Origin: Erysipelotrichaceae bacterium
GTDB taxonomy: Bacteria; Bacillota_I; Bacilli_A; Erysipelotrichales; Erysipelotrichaceae
Reading direction: 5' to 3'
DNA length: 43,450 nt
Assembly (NCBI GenBank): GCA_003520745.1
Contig: DOUE01000020.1
Coordinates: 41,129-84,578 of the forward strand
Each line of letters begins with the position of its first letter. Within the stretch, counting starts at the first letter, position 1. Shown one piece after another: positions 7,675 through 14,897 of the stretch. The notes beneath the pieces are model-generated. The model was not told the DNA's origin and did no database searches. It was given only the letters and a program-made list of their open reading frames with translations. A program made the translations under genes and the position numbers.

Positions 7675-8504
7675 GCGCCAACGCCCGTACGCTTGCCATC
7701 TTGAAACACTACGGGATGAGCGCGAAAAAGGGCTTCGGACAGAATTTCATCATCGATCCGTCGGTGGTCGAGAAAATCGCACGCGTCAGCGGAATCAATG
7801 AAACGACGAACGTGATCGAAGTCGGACCGGGCATCGGGGCACTGACCGAACAACTTGCTTTAAAAGCGAAGTCGGTGACCGCCTACGAGATCGATCCGCG
7901 TTGCATCGAGGTATTGGCCGATACGATGAGCCCCTACCCTAACGTGAACGTCATCCTGAAGGATTTCCTTGAGGTGAGAGCCGAAGAATTGCCGGAGGGC
8001 GAATTGACCCTCTGCGCCAATCTTCCGTACTATGTCACCACCCCGATCCTTTTCCATATCCTGGAGAATCTCCCTAAGATCACTTCGTTTACGATCATGG
8101 TTCAGAAAGAAGTCGCCGACCGTTTCGTGGCGAAACCTTCAACCAAGGACTATAACGCCCTCAGCATCATCGTCCAAACCCTCTATGAAGTCAAAAACGT
8201 CATGAACGTCCCCAAAGGCGTCTTTTTGCCTCGTCCCAATGTGGACTCGGCCGTCGTCCGGTTCGTACGTCGCACCGTCCTTTCGGTCGATGATCCCGAT
8301 CGTTTCTTCAAATTGGTCAAGACATCGTTCACCCAACGCCGCAAGACCTTGGCGAACAACCTAAAAGAACTAGGGAATCAAGAGAAAATACAGTCTTCGA
8401 TCTTGAAAGCGGGGCTATCGGAAAGCGTTCGTGCGGAAGCGCTGACTTTGGCTGAATTCGTTAAACTCTATGAGGTGTGGTATGAAAACGAAAGCGTACG
8501 GTAA
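7659..8504 (+). CDS. rsmA: 16S rRNA (adenine-1518/1519 N6) dimethyltransferase RsmA/KsgA
   Basis: Dimethylates two adjacent adenines in helix 45 of 16S rRNA late in 30S assembly, using SAM. The start is ATG 7659 (MEKPISANAR), preceded by GTGGAGG and overlapping the end of rnmV; the longer in-frame reading from 7578 has no ribosome site and lies inside rnmV. Of 281 aa, the motifs are GQNFIIDPSVV (27-37), the SAM loop VGPGIGALT (55-63) and the catalytic NLPYY (121-125). The C-terminal helical domain contains SFTQRRKTLANNL. Co-translated with ispE (23-base overlap). Confidence 0.96.
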   Translation: MEKPISANARTLAILKHYGMSAKKGFGQNFIIDPSVVEKIARVSGINETTNVIEVGPGIGALTEQLALKAKSVTAYEIDPRCIEVLADTMSPYPNVNVILKDFLEVRAEELPEGELTLCANLPYYVTTPILFHILENLPKITSFTIMVQKEVADRFVAKPSTKDYNALSIIVQTLYEVKNVMNVPKGVFLPRPNVDSAVVRFVRRTVLSVDDPDRFFKLVKTSFTQRRKTLANNLKELGNQEKIQSSILKAGLSESVRAEALTLAEFVKLYEVWYENESVR

Positions 8505-9324
8505 AGTCAATCTCTGTCTGGATGTGGTTGAAAAGAGAGCGGACGGCTATCATGAACTGGATAGCGTCATGGTTCCGATCGAGTGGCACGACGACATCGA
8601 ATTCACCCCCACCAAGGAAATGTCGTTTACGTGCACTCCGAACATCCGGATCCGACCGGAAAACAATTCGATCTTGAAAACGATCGAACTGTTACGTTCG
8701 ATTTATCACTTCAGTGAGAATTTCCATGTCCATCTCACCAAAAGGATTCCCTCCCAGGCGGGATTGGGCGGAGGAAGCAGCGATGCGGCCGCCGTGATCA
8801 ACTGGTTCGATATGACCTATGGCTGGAACCTGAGCGACCAGGAGAAAATCGACATCGGGGTGAAGATCGGGGCGGACGTGCCCTTCTGCCTGTTTCGGAA
8901 ACCGGCGCGGGTGCAAGGGATCGGCGAAAAGCTCCGTTTCTTCGATGTGGATCTCCCGATGTGGATCGTCCTTGTCCAACCCCGACGGGGCGTGAGTACA
9001 CGCCAAGCCTTCGGCAGTCTGCAGTTCGACAATCTTTTGCATCCCGAGACGTCGTTGGTTGAAGAAGCGCTACATACCGACAATTATCCGCTGTTTTTGG
9101 TTTCTATCGGAAACAGCCTGGAGGCCAGCGCGATCAAGATGGTTCCCGATATCCAGCAACTCAAGCAGAGACTCGTGCGGATGGGGTGCGATAAAGCGAT
9201 GATGACGGGGAGCGGATCGGTCGTGATGGGCTTTACCCAACATGAAGAAATCGCCGACAAAGCGGTACGGAGTCTGAAATCAGCGTATCGTTTCGTCATA
9301 AAGACGAAAATACTCCCGAAGTAG
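8482..9324 (+). CDS. ispE: 4-diphosphocytidyl-2-C-methyl-D-erythritol kinase IspE
   Basis: GHMP-family kinase of the non-mevalonate (MEP) isoprenoid pathway; it phosphorylates CDP-methylerythritol with ATP. Start ATG 8482 is chosen over ATG 8470 because GAGGTG lies just ahead of it and it gives MKTKAYGKVNLCLDV, the usual N-terminus with the catalytic region AYGKVNL. The ATP loop PSQAGLGGGSSDAAA is at residues 90-104 and the C-terminal GHMP motif MTGSGSVVMGF near 233-243. The 280-aa length is standard. Its presence implies that the organism makes isoprenoids by the MEP route. In Bacillus ispE also follows rsmA, but with yabG, veg and sspF in between. Confidence 0.95.
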   Translation: MKTKAYGKVNLCLDVVEKRADGYHELDSVMVPIEWHDDIEFTPTKEMSFTCTPNIRIRPENNSILKTIELLRSIYHFSENFHVHLTKRIPSQAGLGGGSSDAAAVINWFDMTYGWNLSDQEKIDIGVKIGADVPFCLFRKPARVQGIGEKLRFFDVDLPMWIVLVQPRRGVSTRQAFGSLQFDNLLHPETSLVEEALHTDNYPLFLVSIGNSLEASAIKMVPDIQQLKQRLVRMGCDKAMMTGSGSVVMGFTQHEEIADKAVRSLKSAYRFVIKTKILPK

Positions 9325-9346
9325 GACCAAACCGAGGAGTTTTTTG
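9312..9346 (+). terminator. Probable terminator at the end of ispE
   Basis: ACTCC (9312-9316) pairs with GGAGT (9336-9340), extended by a CG pair, followed by six T. The loop is long (about 18 bases) and contains the stop codon. An alternative pairing ACCAAA/TTTGGT is possible. Confidence 0.45.
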
Positions 9347-9353
9347 GTAAAAT
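9345..9353 (+). promoter_or_regulatory. Extended -10 promoter of glmU-prs
   Basis: TGGTAAAAT (TGn plus TAAAAT) 19 bases before the glmU start, with the ribosome site GAGGAGG just downstream. The -35 is poor. Confidence 0.45.
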
Positions 9354-9372
9354 AGGAGAGGAGGATAAAAAC

Positions 9373-10752
9373 ATGAGAAACGCGATTGTTTTGGCCGCCG
9401 GAAAAGGGACGAGAATGAAGAGTTCCTTGTCCAAAGTCATGCATCCGGTCTTAAGCAAACCGATGATCGGACATGTGGTCACCAACCTGAAGAAGATCGA
9501 CGTGGAAGACATCGTCGTCGTCGTGGGTCACCAGGCGGATCAGGTTCAGGCCTATCTGAAAGATTCGGTCCAATATGCGACGCAAATGCCCCAGCTCGGA
9601 ACGGGACATGCGGTCATGCAAGTCCAAAGCCTGCGGGGTAAAGAAGGGGAAACGTTGATTCTTTACGGGGATTGCCCGTGCATCAGCGAACAGACGATGG
9701 AGAAAATCTTCATCCACAACAGCGATTGTGCGATGACGGTCTTGACCGCCGAGCTGGACGACCCGCAGAAATATGGCCGGGTGGTCCGCGACGAAAACGG
9801 GAACATCGAGAAAATCGTGGAATTCAAAGATTGTACGCCGCGCCAATTGGCGATCAAAGAGATCAACACCGGGATTTATTGCGTGAAGACGGATCTGCTC
9901 TTCAAGCATCTGGACGAAATCACCAACGAGAACGCCCAGAACGAATATTACCTGACCGATCTGATCGAGATCTTCAATTCGCACGGATTAAGCGTCCAAG
10001 CCCTGCCTGTCCAGGATGTCGACGAAGTCGCGGGCGTCAATGATCGGATCGATCTCTTGGCGGCGCAACGGTGGATGCAGAAGCGGATCAACCGGTATTG
10101 GTTGACCAACGGGGTCACCTTCATCGATCCGGATCTGACGTTCATCTCGGCGGACAGCGAAATCGGCGAAGATACGATCCTGTATCCCAACGTCTATTTG
10201 GAGGGGAAGACGACGATCGGTACCGGATGTACGATCCTGCCGCAGACCTTCCTGGTCAACGCGACCATCGGAAACAACACCAAAATCGATGCCTGCCGCA
10301 TCACGGATAGCATCGTCAAGGACAATGTGAACCTGGGACCCTTCGCCCATCTGCGGATGAATTGCGTGGTCGAGGACAACAACCGGATCGGCAACTTCGT
10401 CGAGATGAAAAACGCGACGATCGGGTTCGACTCCCGTTGCGCCCATCTGACCTATGTCGGGGACGCCGAAGTCGGAGCCAAGGTCAACTTCGGTTGCGGG
10501 GTCGTCACCGTGAACTACGACGGGAAAAACAAACACAAGACGATCATCAAAGACGGCGCCTTCATCGGATCCAACGTCAATCTGATCGCACCGATCACCG
10601 TCGGGGAGAATGCGGTCGTCGCCGCGGGAACCACCGCCAACAAAGATGTGGGCGACGGGGAAATGGCGATTGCACGGACACGGCAAGAAAACAAACCGGG
10701 TTACGGCCTGAAATACAAAAACAAGAAGAAAGAGGGAGAACACCATGGTTAA
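9373..10752 (+). CDS. glmU: Bifunctional GlmU: GlcN-1-P acetyltransferase / GlcNAc-1-P uridyltransferase
   Basis: Makes UDP-N-acetylglucosamine, the precursor for peptidoglycan and teichoic acids, in two steps. Of 459 aa, the N-terminal nucleotidyltransferase domain (1-230) has LAAGKGTRMKSSLSKVMHPV at residues 7-26 and the pyrimidine-contacting GTGHA. The C-terminal left-handed beta-helix acetyltransferase domain (about 250-440) has hexapeptide-type repeats and the catalytic-region motif HLTYVGDAEVG followed by NFGCGVVTVNYDGKNKHKT. The start follows GAGGAGG. The end overlaps prs by 8 bases, matching the glmU-prs pair of Bacillus. Confidence 0.97.
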   Translation: MRNAIVLAAGKGTRMKSSLSKVMHPVLSKPMIGHVVTNLKKIDVEDIVVVVGHQADQVQAYLKDSVQYATQMPQLGTGHAVMQVQSLRGKEGETLILYGDCPCISEQTMEKIFIHNSDCAMTVLTAELDDPQKYGRVVRDENGNIEKIVEFKDCTPRQLAIKEINTGIYCVKTDLLFKHLDEITNENAQNEYYLTDLIEIFNSHGLSVQALPVQDVDEVAGVNDRIDLLAAQRWMQKRINRYWLTNGVTFIDPDLTFISADSEIGEDTILYPNVYLEGKTTIGTGCTILPQTFLVNATIGNNTKIDACRITDSIVKDNVNLGPFAHLRMNCVVEDNNRIGNFVEMKNATIGFDSRCAHLTYVGDAEVGAKVNFGCGVVTVNYDGKNKHKTIIKDGAFIGSNVNLIAPITVGENAVVAAGTTANKDVGDGEMAIARTRQENKPGYGLKYKNKKKEGEHHG

Positions 10753-11704
10753 GGACATTATCGTATTCGCGCTTTCCTCCAGCACCGATCTGACGGATGA
10801 GATTTGCGGTCATCTGGGCATACCGCGTGGCAGAATTTCGGTGAAACACTTCGCCGATGGCGAAATCATCGTCGAACCCGAACAATCCGTCCGTGGGAAG
10901 AATGTCTTCCTTGTCCAATCCACCTGCATGCCGGTATCGGAGACCTTGATGGAAATCCTGGTCGCCCTCGATGCCTTCAAACGGGCTTCCGCAGGGGAAG
11001 TCACGGTCGTCATCCCTTACTTCGGCTATGCGCGTCAAGACCGTAAAGCCAGGGCGCGTCAACCGATCACCGCGAAACTGGTCGCCGACCTCTTGCAGGT
11101 CGCCGGCGCCGACCGTGTCGTCACGCTTGACCTCCATGCCCCCCAGATCCAAGGCTTCTTCAATATTCCGATCGACGACTTGACCGCCGTCTCCATGATC
11201 GGCCAATATTTCCGCGCGAAACACTTCGCGGACGAAGTCGTCATCGTTTCCCCCGACCATGGCGGAGCGACGCGTGCCAGAAGGCTCGCCGATGCGATGC
11301 CAGGGACCACGATCGCGATCATCGACAAACGCAGAACCAAACCTAACGTCGCCGAAGCCGTCAACCTCATCGGGGATGTGAACGGGAAAATCGCCATCAT
11401 CGTCGACGACATCGTCGATACCGGCGGATCCCTCATGGGCGGCGTCAACATGCTTTACGATAAAGGGGCGACCGAAGTCTACTGCGCCTGCTCCCACGGA
11501 ATCCTTTCCGGGGATGCGCTGACGCGCATCCATGACTCCAGGATCAAAGAATTGGTCATCACCAATTCCATCCCCCTGAGTCCGGAAAAACGCAAAGAAC
11601 CCAAGATCAAACAGATTTCCATCGGCTACATGTTGGCGAAGACGATCGAAGCGATCCAAAACCACACGCCCGTCAGCGAACTGTACAATTTATTCATCGA
11701 CTAA
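10745..11704 (+). CDS. prs: Ribose-phosphate pyrophosphokinase (PRPP synthetase)
   Basis: Converts ribose 5-phosphate and ATP to PRPP, the starting substrate for the purE-B operon later in this window and for pyrimidine, NAD, histidine and tryptophan synthesis. At 319 aa it is the classic class I size. Visible motifs are FADGEI near 38-43, YARQDRK, the signature DLHAPQIQGFFNIPIDDL, and the ribose-5-phosphate/PRPP loop IVDDIVDTGGSL around 219-230. The start overlaps glmU; a strong terminator follows. Confidence 0.97.
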   Translation: MVKDIIVFALSSSTDLTDEICGHLGIPRGRISVKHFADGEIIVEPEQSVRGKNVFLVQSTCMPVSETLMEILVALDAFKRASAGEVTVVIPYFGYARQDRKARARQPITAKLVADLLQVAGADRVVTLDLHAPQIQGFFNIPIDDLTAVSMIGQYFRAKHFADEVVIVSPDHGGATRARRLADAMPGTTIAIIDKRRTKPNVAEAVNLIGDVNGKIAIIVDDIVDTGGSLMGGVNMLYDKGATEVYCACSHGILSGDALTRIHDSRIKELVITNSIPLSPEKRKEPKIKQISIGYMLAKTIEAIQNHTPVSELYNLFID

Positions 11705-11707
11705 CAG

Positions 11708-11733
11708 AACGATCCGCAAGGATCGTTTTCTTT
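11708..11733 (+). terminator. Intrinsic terminator after prs
   Basis: AACGATCC, loop GCAA, GGATCGTT, then TTCTTT. It starts 4 bases after the stop codon. Confidence 0.85.
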
Positions 11734-11767
11734 GGCATTCTTTTTCATGCTTTTTAGTGACTTTGAC

Positions 11768-11796
11768 ATGACATTTCGTGTGAATCCTGTTATGAT
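11768..11796 (+). promoter_or_regulatory. Promoter of the SemiSWEET gene
   Basis: ATGACA (11768-11773), a 17-base spacer, then TATGAT (11791-11796) with TGT before it (extended -10). A TTGACA at 11763-11768 is 22 bases from the -10, too far to be the better -35. Confidence 0.5.
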
Positions 11797-11827
11797 TACG
11801 TCATTATATTCAAAGGAGCTGCCCCCT

Positions 11828-12073
11828 ATGAACATTATCGGATACATCGCCGCGGTATTGACGACCTTCTCGTTCCTTCCCCAGGCGTTGCAAGTGATCA
11901 AGACAAAGGACACCCGAGGCATCAACCTCACCATGTACGTCATGTTCGTGGTCGGCGTCTTCTGTTGGACGATCTATGGAATCTACCTCAAGGATGTCGC
12001 AATCATCCTGGCCAATGCGGTGACCTTGCTTTTCTCCAGCGTCGTGCTGGGATACAAGTGGAGATATCGATAA
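11828..12073 (+). CDS. SemiSWEET (PQ-loop / MtN3) transporter
   Basis: Three-helix membrane protein of 81 aa that, as a homodimer, transports small sugars such as sucrose or glucose in characterised members. The start ATG 11828 follows AAAGGAGC; the longer in-frame reading from 11732 has no ribosome site. The PQ-loop motif is plain: FLPQALQVIKTKDTRGIN, residues 17-34. Three hydrophobic helices lie at about 3-22, 35-53 and 58-77, and SemiSWEETs are 80-100 aa. The substrate cannot be assigned from sequence. The gene is followed two bases later by an NTF2-fold gene and shares its terminator. Confidence 0.88.
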   Translation: MNIIGYIAAVLTTFSFLPQALQVIKTKDTRGINLTMYVMFVVGVFCWTIYGIYLKDVAIILANAVTLLFSSVVLGYKWRYR

Positions 12074-12075
12074 CC

Positions 12076-12423
12076 ATGGAAAACTTGCACAACATGATTC
12101 TGGAATATGAGAAAGATTTCTTCAAGAAATCCTTCTGCGAAGATGATCAAGCCGTATCACAGCGTTTAGATACCGATTTCCTGGAGTTCGGTCAATCCGG
12201 GAAGATCTACCACCGCCATGAGATCTTGGAATTTCTACGCAACGCGGGCGACCGCTGTGCGGAAATCAAAGATTTCCATCTTGAAAAGTTATGCAAGAGT
12301 TGTTGTATCGCACATTATCGTTGCGAGAACGATGGGAAACATGCCCTGCGCACGTCCATCTGGATCCACATCGATGATCAGTGGAAACTGAAATTTCATC
12401 AAGGAACACCGGTGACCCTTTAG
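12076..12423 (+). CDS. DUF4440 / SnoaL-like (NTF2-fold) protein
   Basis: 115-aa soluble protein resembling DUF4440 members: an N-terminal helix (LHNMILEYEKDFFKK), then LDTDFLEFGQSGKIYHRHEILEFL, and a C-terminal strand WKLKFHQGTPV. These features mark an NTF2-like cone fold. Such proteins are often small-molecule-binding or enzyme-like, but no specific function can be assigned. Three cysteines sit in the middle (CKSCC, 93-97 region), which is unusual and might bind metal, though nothing proves this. ATG 12076 lies two bases after the SemiSWEET stop; the ribosome site is weak (GTGGAG 11 bases upstream), suggesting translational coupling. Confidence 0.65.
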   Translation: MENLHNMILEYEKDFFKKSFCEDDQAVSQRLDTDFLEFGQSGKIYHRHEILEFLRNAGDRCAEIKDFHLEKLCKSCCIAHYRCENDGKHALRTSIWIHIDDQWKLKFHQGTPVTL

Positions 12424-12439
12424 GGACATCGGTTTTTTT
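12408..12439 (+). terminator. Intrinsic terminator overlapping the end of the NTF2-fold gene
   Basis: ACCGGTGACCC pairs with GGGACATCGGT across a TTTA loop, with one mismatch, followed by TTTTTT. The stem includes the last codons and the stop. Confidence 0.85.
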
Positions 12440-12450
12440 ATAGATTGAGG

Positions 12451-12456
12451 TATAAT
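12451..12456 (+). promoter_or_regulatory. -10 box of the racemase gene
   Basis: TATAAT 22 bases before the start codon. No consensus -35 is visible because the terminator lies there. Confidence 0.5.
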
Positions 12457-12477
12457 GGAAGAAAAAGGGGAAGAGAC

Positions 12478-13182
12478 ATGAAAACCATCGGATTGATCGG
12501 CGGGATGAGTTGGGAAAGCACGGTTCCCTATTACACGATCCTCAATGAAGAGGTAAAGAAAGCATTAGGCGGCTATCATAGTGCGAAGATTCTGCTCTAT
12601 AGCGTCGATTTCGACGAGATCGAGAAGGATCAAGTCGCCGGGAATTGGGAACATATGGGGGAGACCTTGGGAAACATCGCAAGAACGCTGCAGGATGCCG
12701 GGGCGGATGCGATCGTATTGTGTACGAATACGATGCATAAGGTCGCACCGCAGATCGAATCCAAAATCAGCGTCCCCTTCCTTCATATCGCGGATGCGAC
12801 CGCGGAGGCGATACAGGAAAAAGGGATGAAACGCGTTGCGCTCTTGGGCACGAGATATACGATGAGCGAGGGGTTCTATCGCGATCGGTTGACATGTAAT
12901 GGCTTGGAGGTACAAGTCCCAAACGAACAAGAACAGTCGACGATCCATAGGGTCATCTTCGAGGAGTTGGTGTTGGGAATCCTGCGCGACGAATCACGGA
13001 ATGAACTGCTTGCGATCATCGACCGGCTTGCGAATGACGGTGCGCAATGCATCATCCTCGGATGCACGGAAATCGGGATGTTGGTGAAACAGGAAGATAC
13101 CGATGTGATGTTGTTCGATACGGTCGAAATGCATGCGAAGAAAGCGGCACGATTCATGCTTGATAACGAAAAGAAGGCTTAA
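12478..13182 (+). CDS. Aspartate/glutamate racemase family protein
   Basis: Cofactor-independent amino acid racemase of the Asp/Glu superfamily, closest in pattern to YgeA/RacX-type broad-specificity racemases. 234 aa, starting with MKTIGLIGGMSWEST, the hallmark of this subgroup. The two catalytic cysteines are visible: LCTNTMHK (Cys82) and LGCTEIGM (Cys196). Start ATG 12478 follows AGGGGAAGA. D-amino acids made by such enzymes are used in peptidoglycan or released as signals; the substrate here is unknown. The stop codon lies inside the target duplication of the downstream insertion sequence, so the reading frame ends normally but its terminator was split. Confidence 0.88.
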   Translation: MKTIGLIGGMSWESTVPYYTILNEEVKKALGGYHSAKILLYSVDFDEIEKDQVAGNWEHMGETLGNIARTLQDAGADAIVLCTNTMHKVAPQIESKISVPFLHIADATAEAIQEKGMKRVALLGTRYTMSEGFYRDRLTCNGLEVQVPNEQEQSTIHRVIFEELVLGILRDESRNELLAIIDRLANDGAQCIILGCTEIGMLVKQEDTDVMLFDTVEMHAKKAARFMLDNEKKA

Positions 13183-13185
13183 TTG
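13178..13185 (+). repeat. Left target-site duplication of the IS (CTTAATTG)
   Basis: CTTAATTG here is repeated exactly at 14890-14897, each copy 5 bases outside the clear CACTGCC terminal repeat. It contains the racemase stop codon. Confidence 0.7.
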
Positions 13186-13200
13186 GAAGGCACTGCCAAA
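13186..13200 (+). repeat. Left terminal inverted repeat of the IS
   Basis: GAAGGCACTGCCAAA; matches the reverse complement of 14875-14889 at 13 of 15 positions, including ten in a row. Confidence 0.8.
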
Positions 13201-13225
13201 GTTTAGAGATCAAACGCAAAGAAAG

Positions 13226-13276
13226 AAAAACCAGCCGAGGGAAAGTGAAAAACCACATCATCTTCGCTGGTTTTTT
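13226..13276. terminator. Terminator-like stem near the left IS end
   Basis: AAAAACCAGC (13226-13235) pairs with GCTGGTTTTTT (13266-13276) across a loop of about 30 bases. T-runs occur on both strands, so it can act for the transposase (minus) and against read-through from the racemase gene (plus). Confidence 0.55.
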
Positions 13277-13300
13277 AGTGCCGATATGAATAATGGTGAG

Positions 13301-14779
13301 TTATGCTTTGGATTTTTCCTCAATCAACGTTAGAATTCTCTCCATATTCATCACGAATACCGTGGTCGCCGCTTGCAGATGCATTCCAAAAAGGCCGCGG
13401 GATGTCGCGATGCGATAGTCATAGTCGTTCTTCAGATGTGCATTGACCGCTTCCACCTTATAGCGTTCTTTCGCACGAAGTTTGAATTCATCGCTTGCCA
13501 TGAACTTCAGATGGTCTTGGAATTCATTTCGCTTGAGGGAAACCGAGAAGCTTTTCGAGCGGCTTCCTTCTTTGTAACAGCCTACTTTTTGTGGACAATG
13601 CCGACACTTCTCCACATCGAAGAAGTAGGTTTCGATCGGATAGTGAGCCCCATTGACGCAAACCTTCGCTTTTGCCTTTCGTATGGCCATATGCCCTGCC
13701 GGACACACGTAGCGTTGAGCGTCTTTGTTATAATGGAATTCTGAGCGGCGGTTTCCTTTGTGGCCACTTCCGTTGACCACGCCCTGGGATAGTTTCGCGA
13801 TGAGGGTGATGTCGTTTTCGCGACTATAGTTCAGGTTTTCCAATTCACTGTACGCCCCGTCGCCGATGACTTCTTTGACTTCGACACCGTTCCGTTGACT
13901 CTGTTCAACGAGTTCAACTAGCTGCTTTCCATCGTGTTTTTCACCGCTGGTCACGACCACGGCGGTCACCAATCGTTCTTCGTTGATGGCGAGATGGGTC
14001 TTGTATCCAAAGAAGTTCGTGTCTGCGGTTTTATGCCCGACTTTCGCCTCTTCATCATAGGACAGTTTTATGTGTTCCAAATTGTCGGTGATCATCTCTT
14101 TGACATAGTTATATCGTTCTTGCACCGCCGGAATCGCCAAGAGCGTCGGATCTTCGTCGAGGATGGCGATGAGTTTTCCACAGTACTCCAGATGGTCTTC
14201 GATGAGCCCGCTATTGGGTTTGGCCGGAAATTTATCATGGTAGTTTTGGCGATAACCATATACCGTCTTGCGTAGTTCCTTCGATTCCTCGATCAAGGCT
14301 TCCCGCGGACTCAATAAATTGTACTTCGCACGGGTATGTGTGGAATCCAGTATCAAGGTGCTGGATTCAATGAGTTGGTGTTTCTTCGCGATGGCGATCG
14401 ACTCGCCGATGAGCTGATTCAATAATTCACTGTCTTTCAACCGTTTGCGACGGAATTTCGTCAGGGTTGCGGGGTGGATCAACTCCACTTCCATCGGGTC
14501 CAATTCGAGAAAGTACTTGAAGGATAGGTCATAAAGGGTTCGGTCCACCACATCTTCGTCTGAGAGTCGATAGATGATTTTGAGGATGAGGTATTTCATG
14601 AGCAGGATCGGACTGGTGGCGTTTCTTCCGTTGTCCAAGCAGTAGTTCGTCTGAAGTTCGTCATATGCGAAACCAAAATCGCTCAATTCCAAGAGCTTTC
14701 TCAGTTTGTTGTTCTCCGGTACTAACCGTAGATATAATTCATGGTATCGATCCATAAACATCCCGTCTTTTACTAGCAT
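13301..14779 (-). CDS. IS1182-family transposase (DDE)
   Basis: 492-aa DDE transposase. N-terminal region with TSPILLMKYLILKIIYRLSDEDVV and the LIHPATLTKFRRKRL segment typical of the IS5/IS1182-type N-terminal domain. The catalytic residues are probably the aspartate in LILDSTHTRAKY, the aspartate in EVIGDGAYSELE and the glutamate in ERYKVEAVNAHLK. A cysteine-rich segment CRHCPQKVGCYKEG sits between the last two, as in many family members. I place the start at ATG 14779 (MLVKDGMFMD), preceded by GAGGGG; the longer start at 14806 lies within the -10 TATAAT. No frameshift or internal stop is present, so it may be active. Confidence 0.9.
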   Translation of the reverse strand: MLVKDGMFMDRYHELYLRLVPENNKLRKLLELSDFGFAYDELQTNYCLDNGRNATSPILLMKYLILKIIYRLSDEDVVDRTLYDLSFKYFLELDPMEVELIHPATLTKFRRKRLKDSELLNQLIGESIAIAKKHQLIESSTLILDSTHTRAKYNLLSPREALIEESKELRKTVYGYRQNYHDKFPAKPNSGLIEDHLEYCGKLIAILDEDPTLLAIPAVQERYNYVKEMITDNLEHIKLSYDEEAKVGHKTADTNFFGYKTHLAINEERLVTAVVVTSGEKHDGKQLVELVEQSQRNGVEVKEVIGDGAYSELENLNYSRENDITLIAKLSQGVVNGSGHKGNRRSEFHYNKDAQRYVCPAGHMAIRKAKAKVCVNGAHYPIETYFFDVEKCRHCPQKVGCYKEGSRSKSFSVSLKRNEFQDHLKFMASDEFKLRAKERYKVEAVNAHLKNDYDYRIATSRGLFGMHLQAATTVFVMNMERILTLIEEKSKA

Positions 14780-14804
14780 AATTGCCCCTCGAACCTTCTC
14801 CTTC

Positions 14805-14810
14805 ATTATA
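14805..14810 (-). promoter_or_regulatory. -10 box of the transposase gene
   Basis: TATAAT on the minus strand, overlapping the most upstream in-frame ATG, which argues for the downstream start at 14779. No good -35 is seen. Confidence 0.45.
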
Positions 14811-14839
14811 CTAGTTCCCTTAATGAAGCGATGATAGAA

Positions 14840-14871
14840 AAAAGATATTCCTTAGGTTTGGAATATCTTTT
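14840..14871. terminator. Perfect bidirectional hairpin near the right IS end
   Basis: AAAAGATATTCC (14840-14851), loop of 8, GGAATATCTTTT (14860-14871): a 12-bp stem with T-rich tails on both strands. It can block transcription entering from the HAD/addAB side and so replace the terminator lost by the insertion. Confidence 0.7.
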
Positions 14872-14874
14872 CAG

Positions 14875-14889
14875 TTTGGCAGTGACCTC
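14875..14889 (-). repeat. Right terminal inverted repeat of the IS
   Basis: Reverse complement reads GAGGTCACTGCCAAA, pairing with the left end at 13186-13200. Confidence 0.8.
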
Positions 14890-14897
14890 CTTAATTG
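14890..14897 (+). repeat. Right target-site duplication of the IS (CTTAATTG)
   Basis: Exact copy of 13178-13185; includes the stop codon of the HAD gene on the minus strand. Confidence 0.7.

Larger units (their letters stand above)
13186..14889. mobile_element. IS1182-family insertion sequence, apparently intact
   Basis: About 1.70 kb with one transposase gene. The ends are imperfect inverted repeats: left GAAGGCACTGCCAAA and right (reverse complement) GAGGTCACTGCCAAA, 13 of 15 matching, with weaker similarity inward (AGAT). It is flanked by 8-bp direct repeats CTTAATTG. The outermost 5 bases are assigned to the element by inference from the position of those repeats. Each end also carries a stem-loop able to stop transcription. 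Joining the flanks with one repeat copy removed rebuilds a perfect bidirectional terminator between the convergent racemase and HAD genes. No second copy occurs in the window. Confidence 0.88.

Noticed and set aside
10595..11665. A 356-codon open frame antisense to prs, and similar long antisense frames (for example 9988-10785 and 994-1563)
   Set aside because: They lie fully opposite well-identified genes, have low-complexity Asp/Arg/Gly-rich translations typical of shadow frames, and lack ribosome sites.
11763..11768. Consensus TTGACA before the SemiSWEET gene as its -35
   Set aside because: It is 22 bases from the only good -10 (TATGAT); ATGACA at 11768 has the correct 17-base spacing.
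14780..14806. Longer transposase start at 14806 (MKEKVRGAI...)
   Set aside because: The ATG lies within the likely -10 TATAAT on the minus strand, so the message would begin downstream of it; ATG 14779 has its own GAGGGG site.
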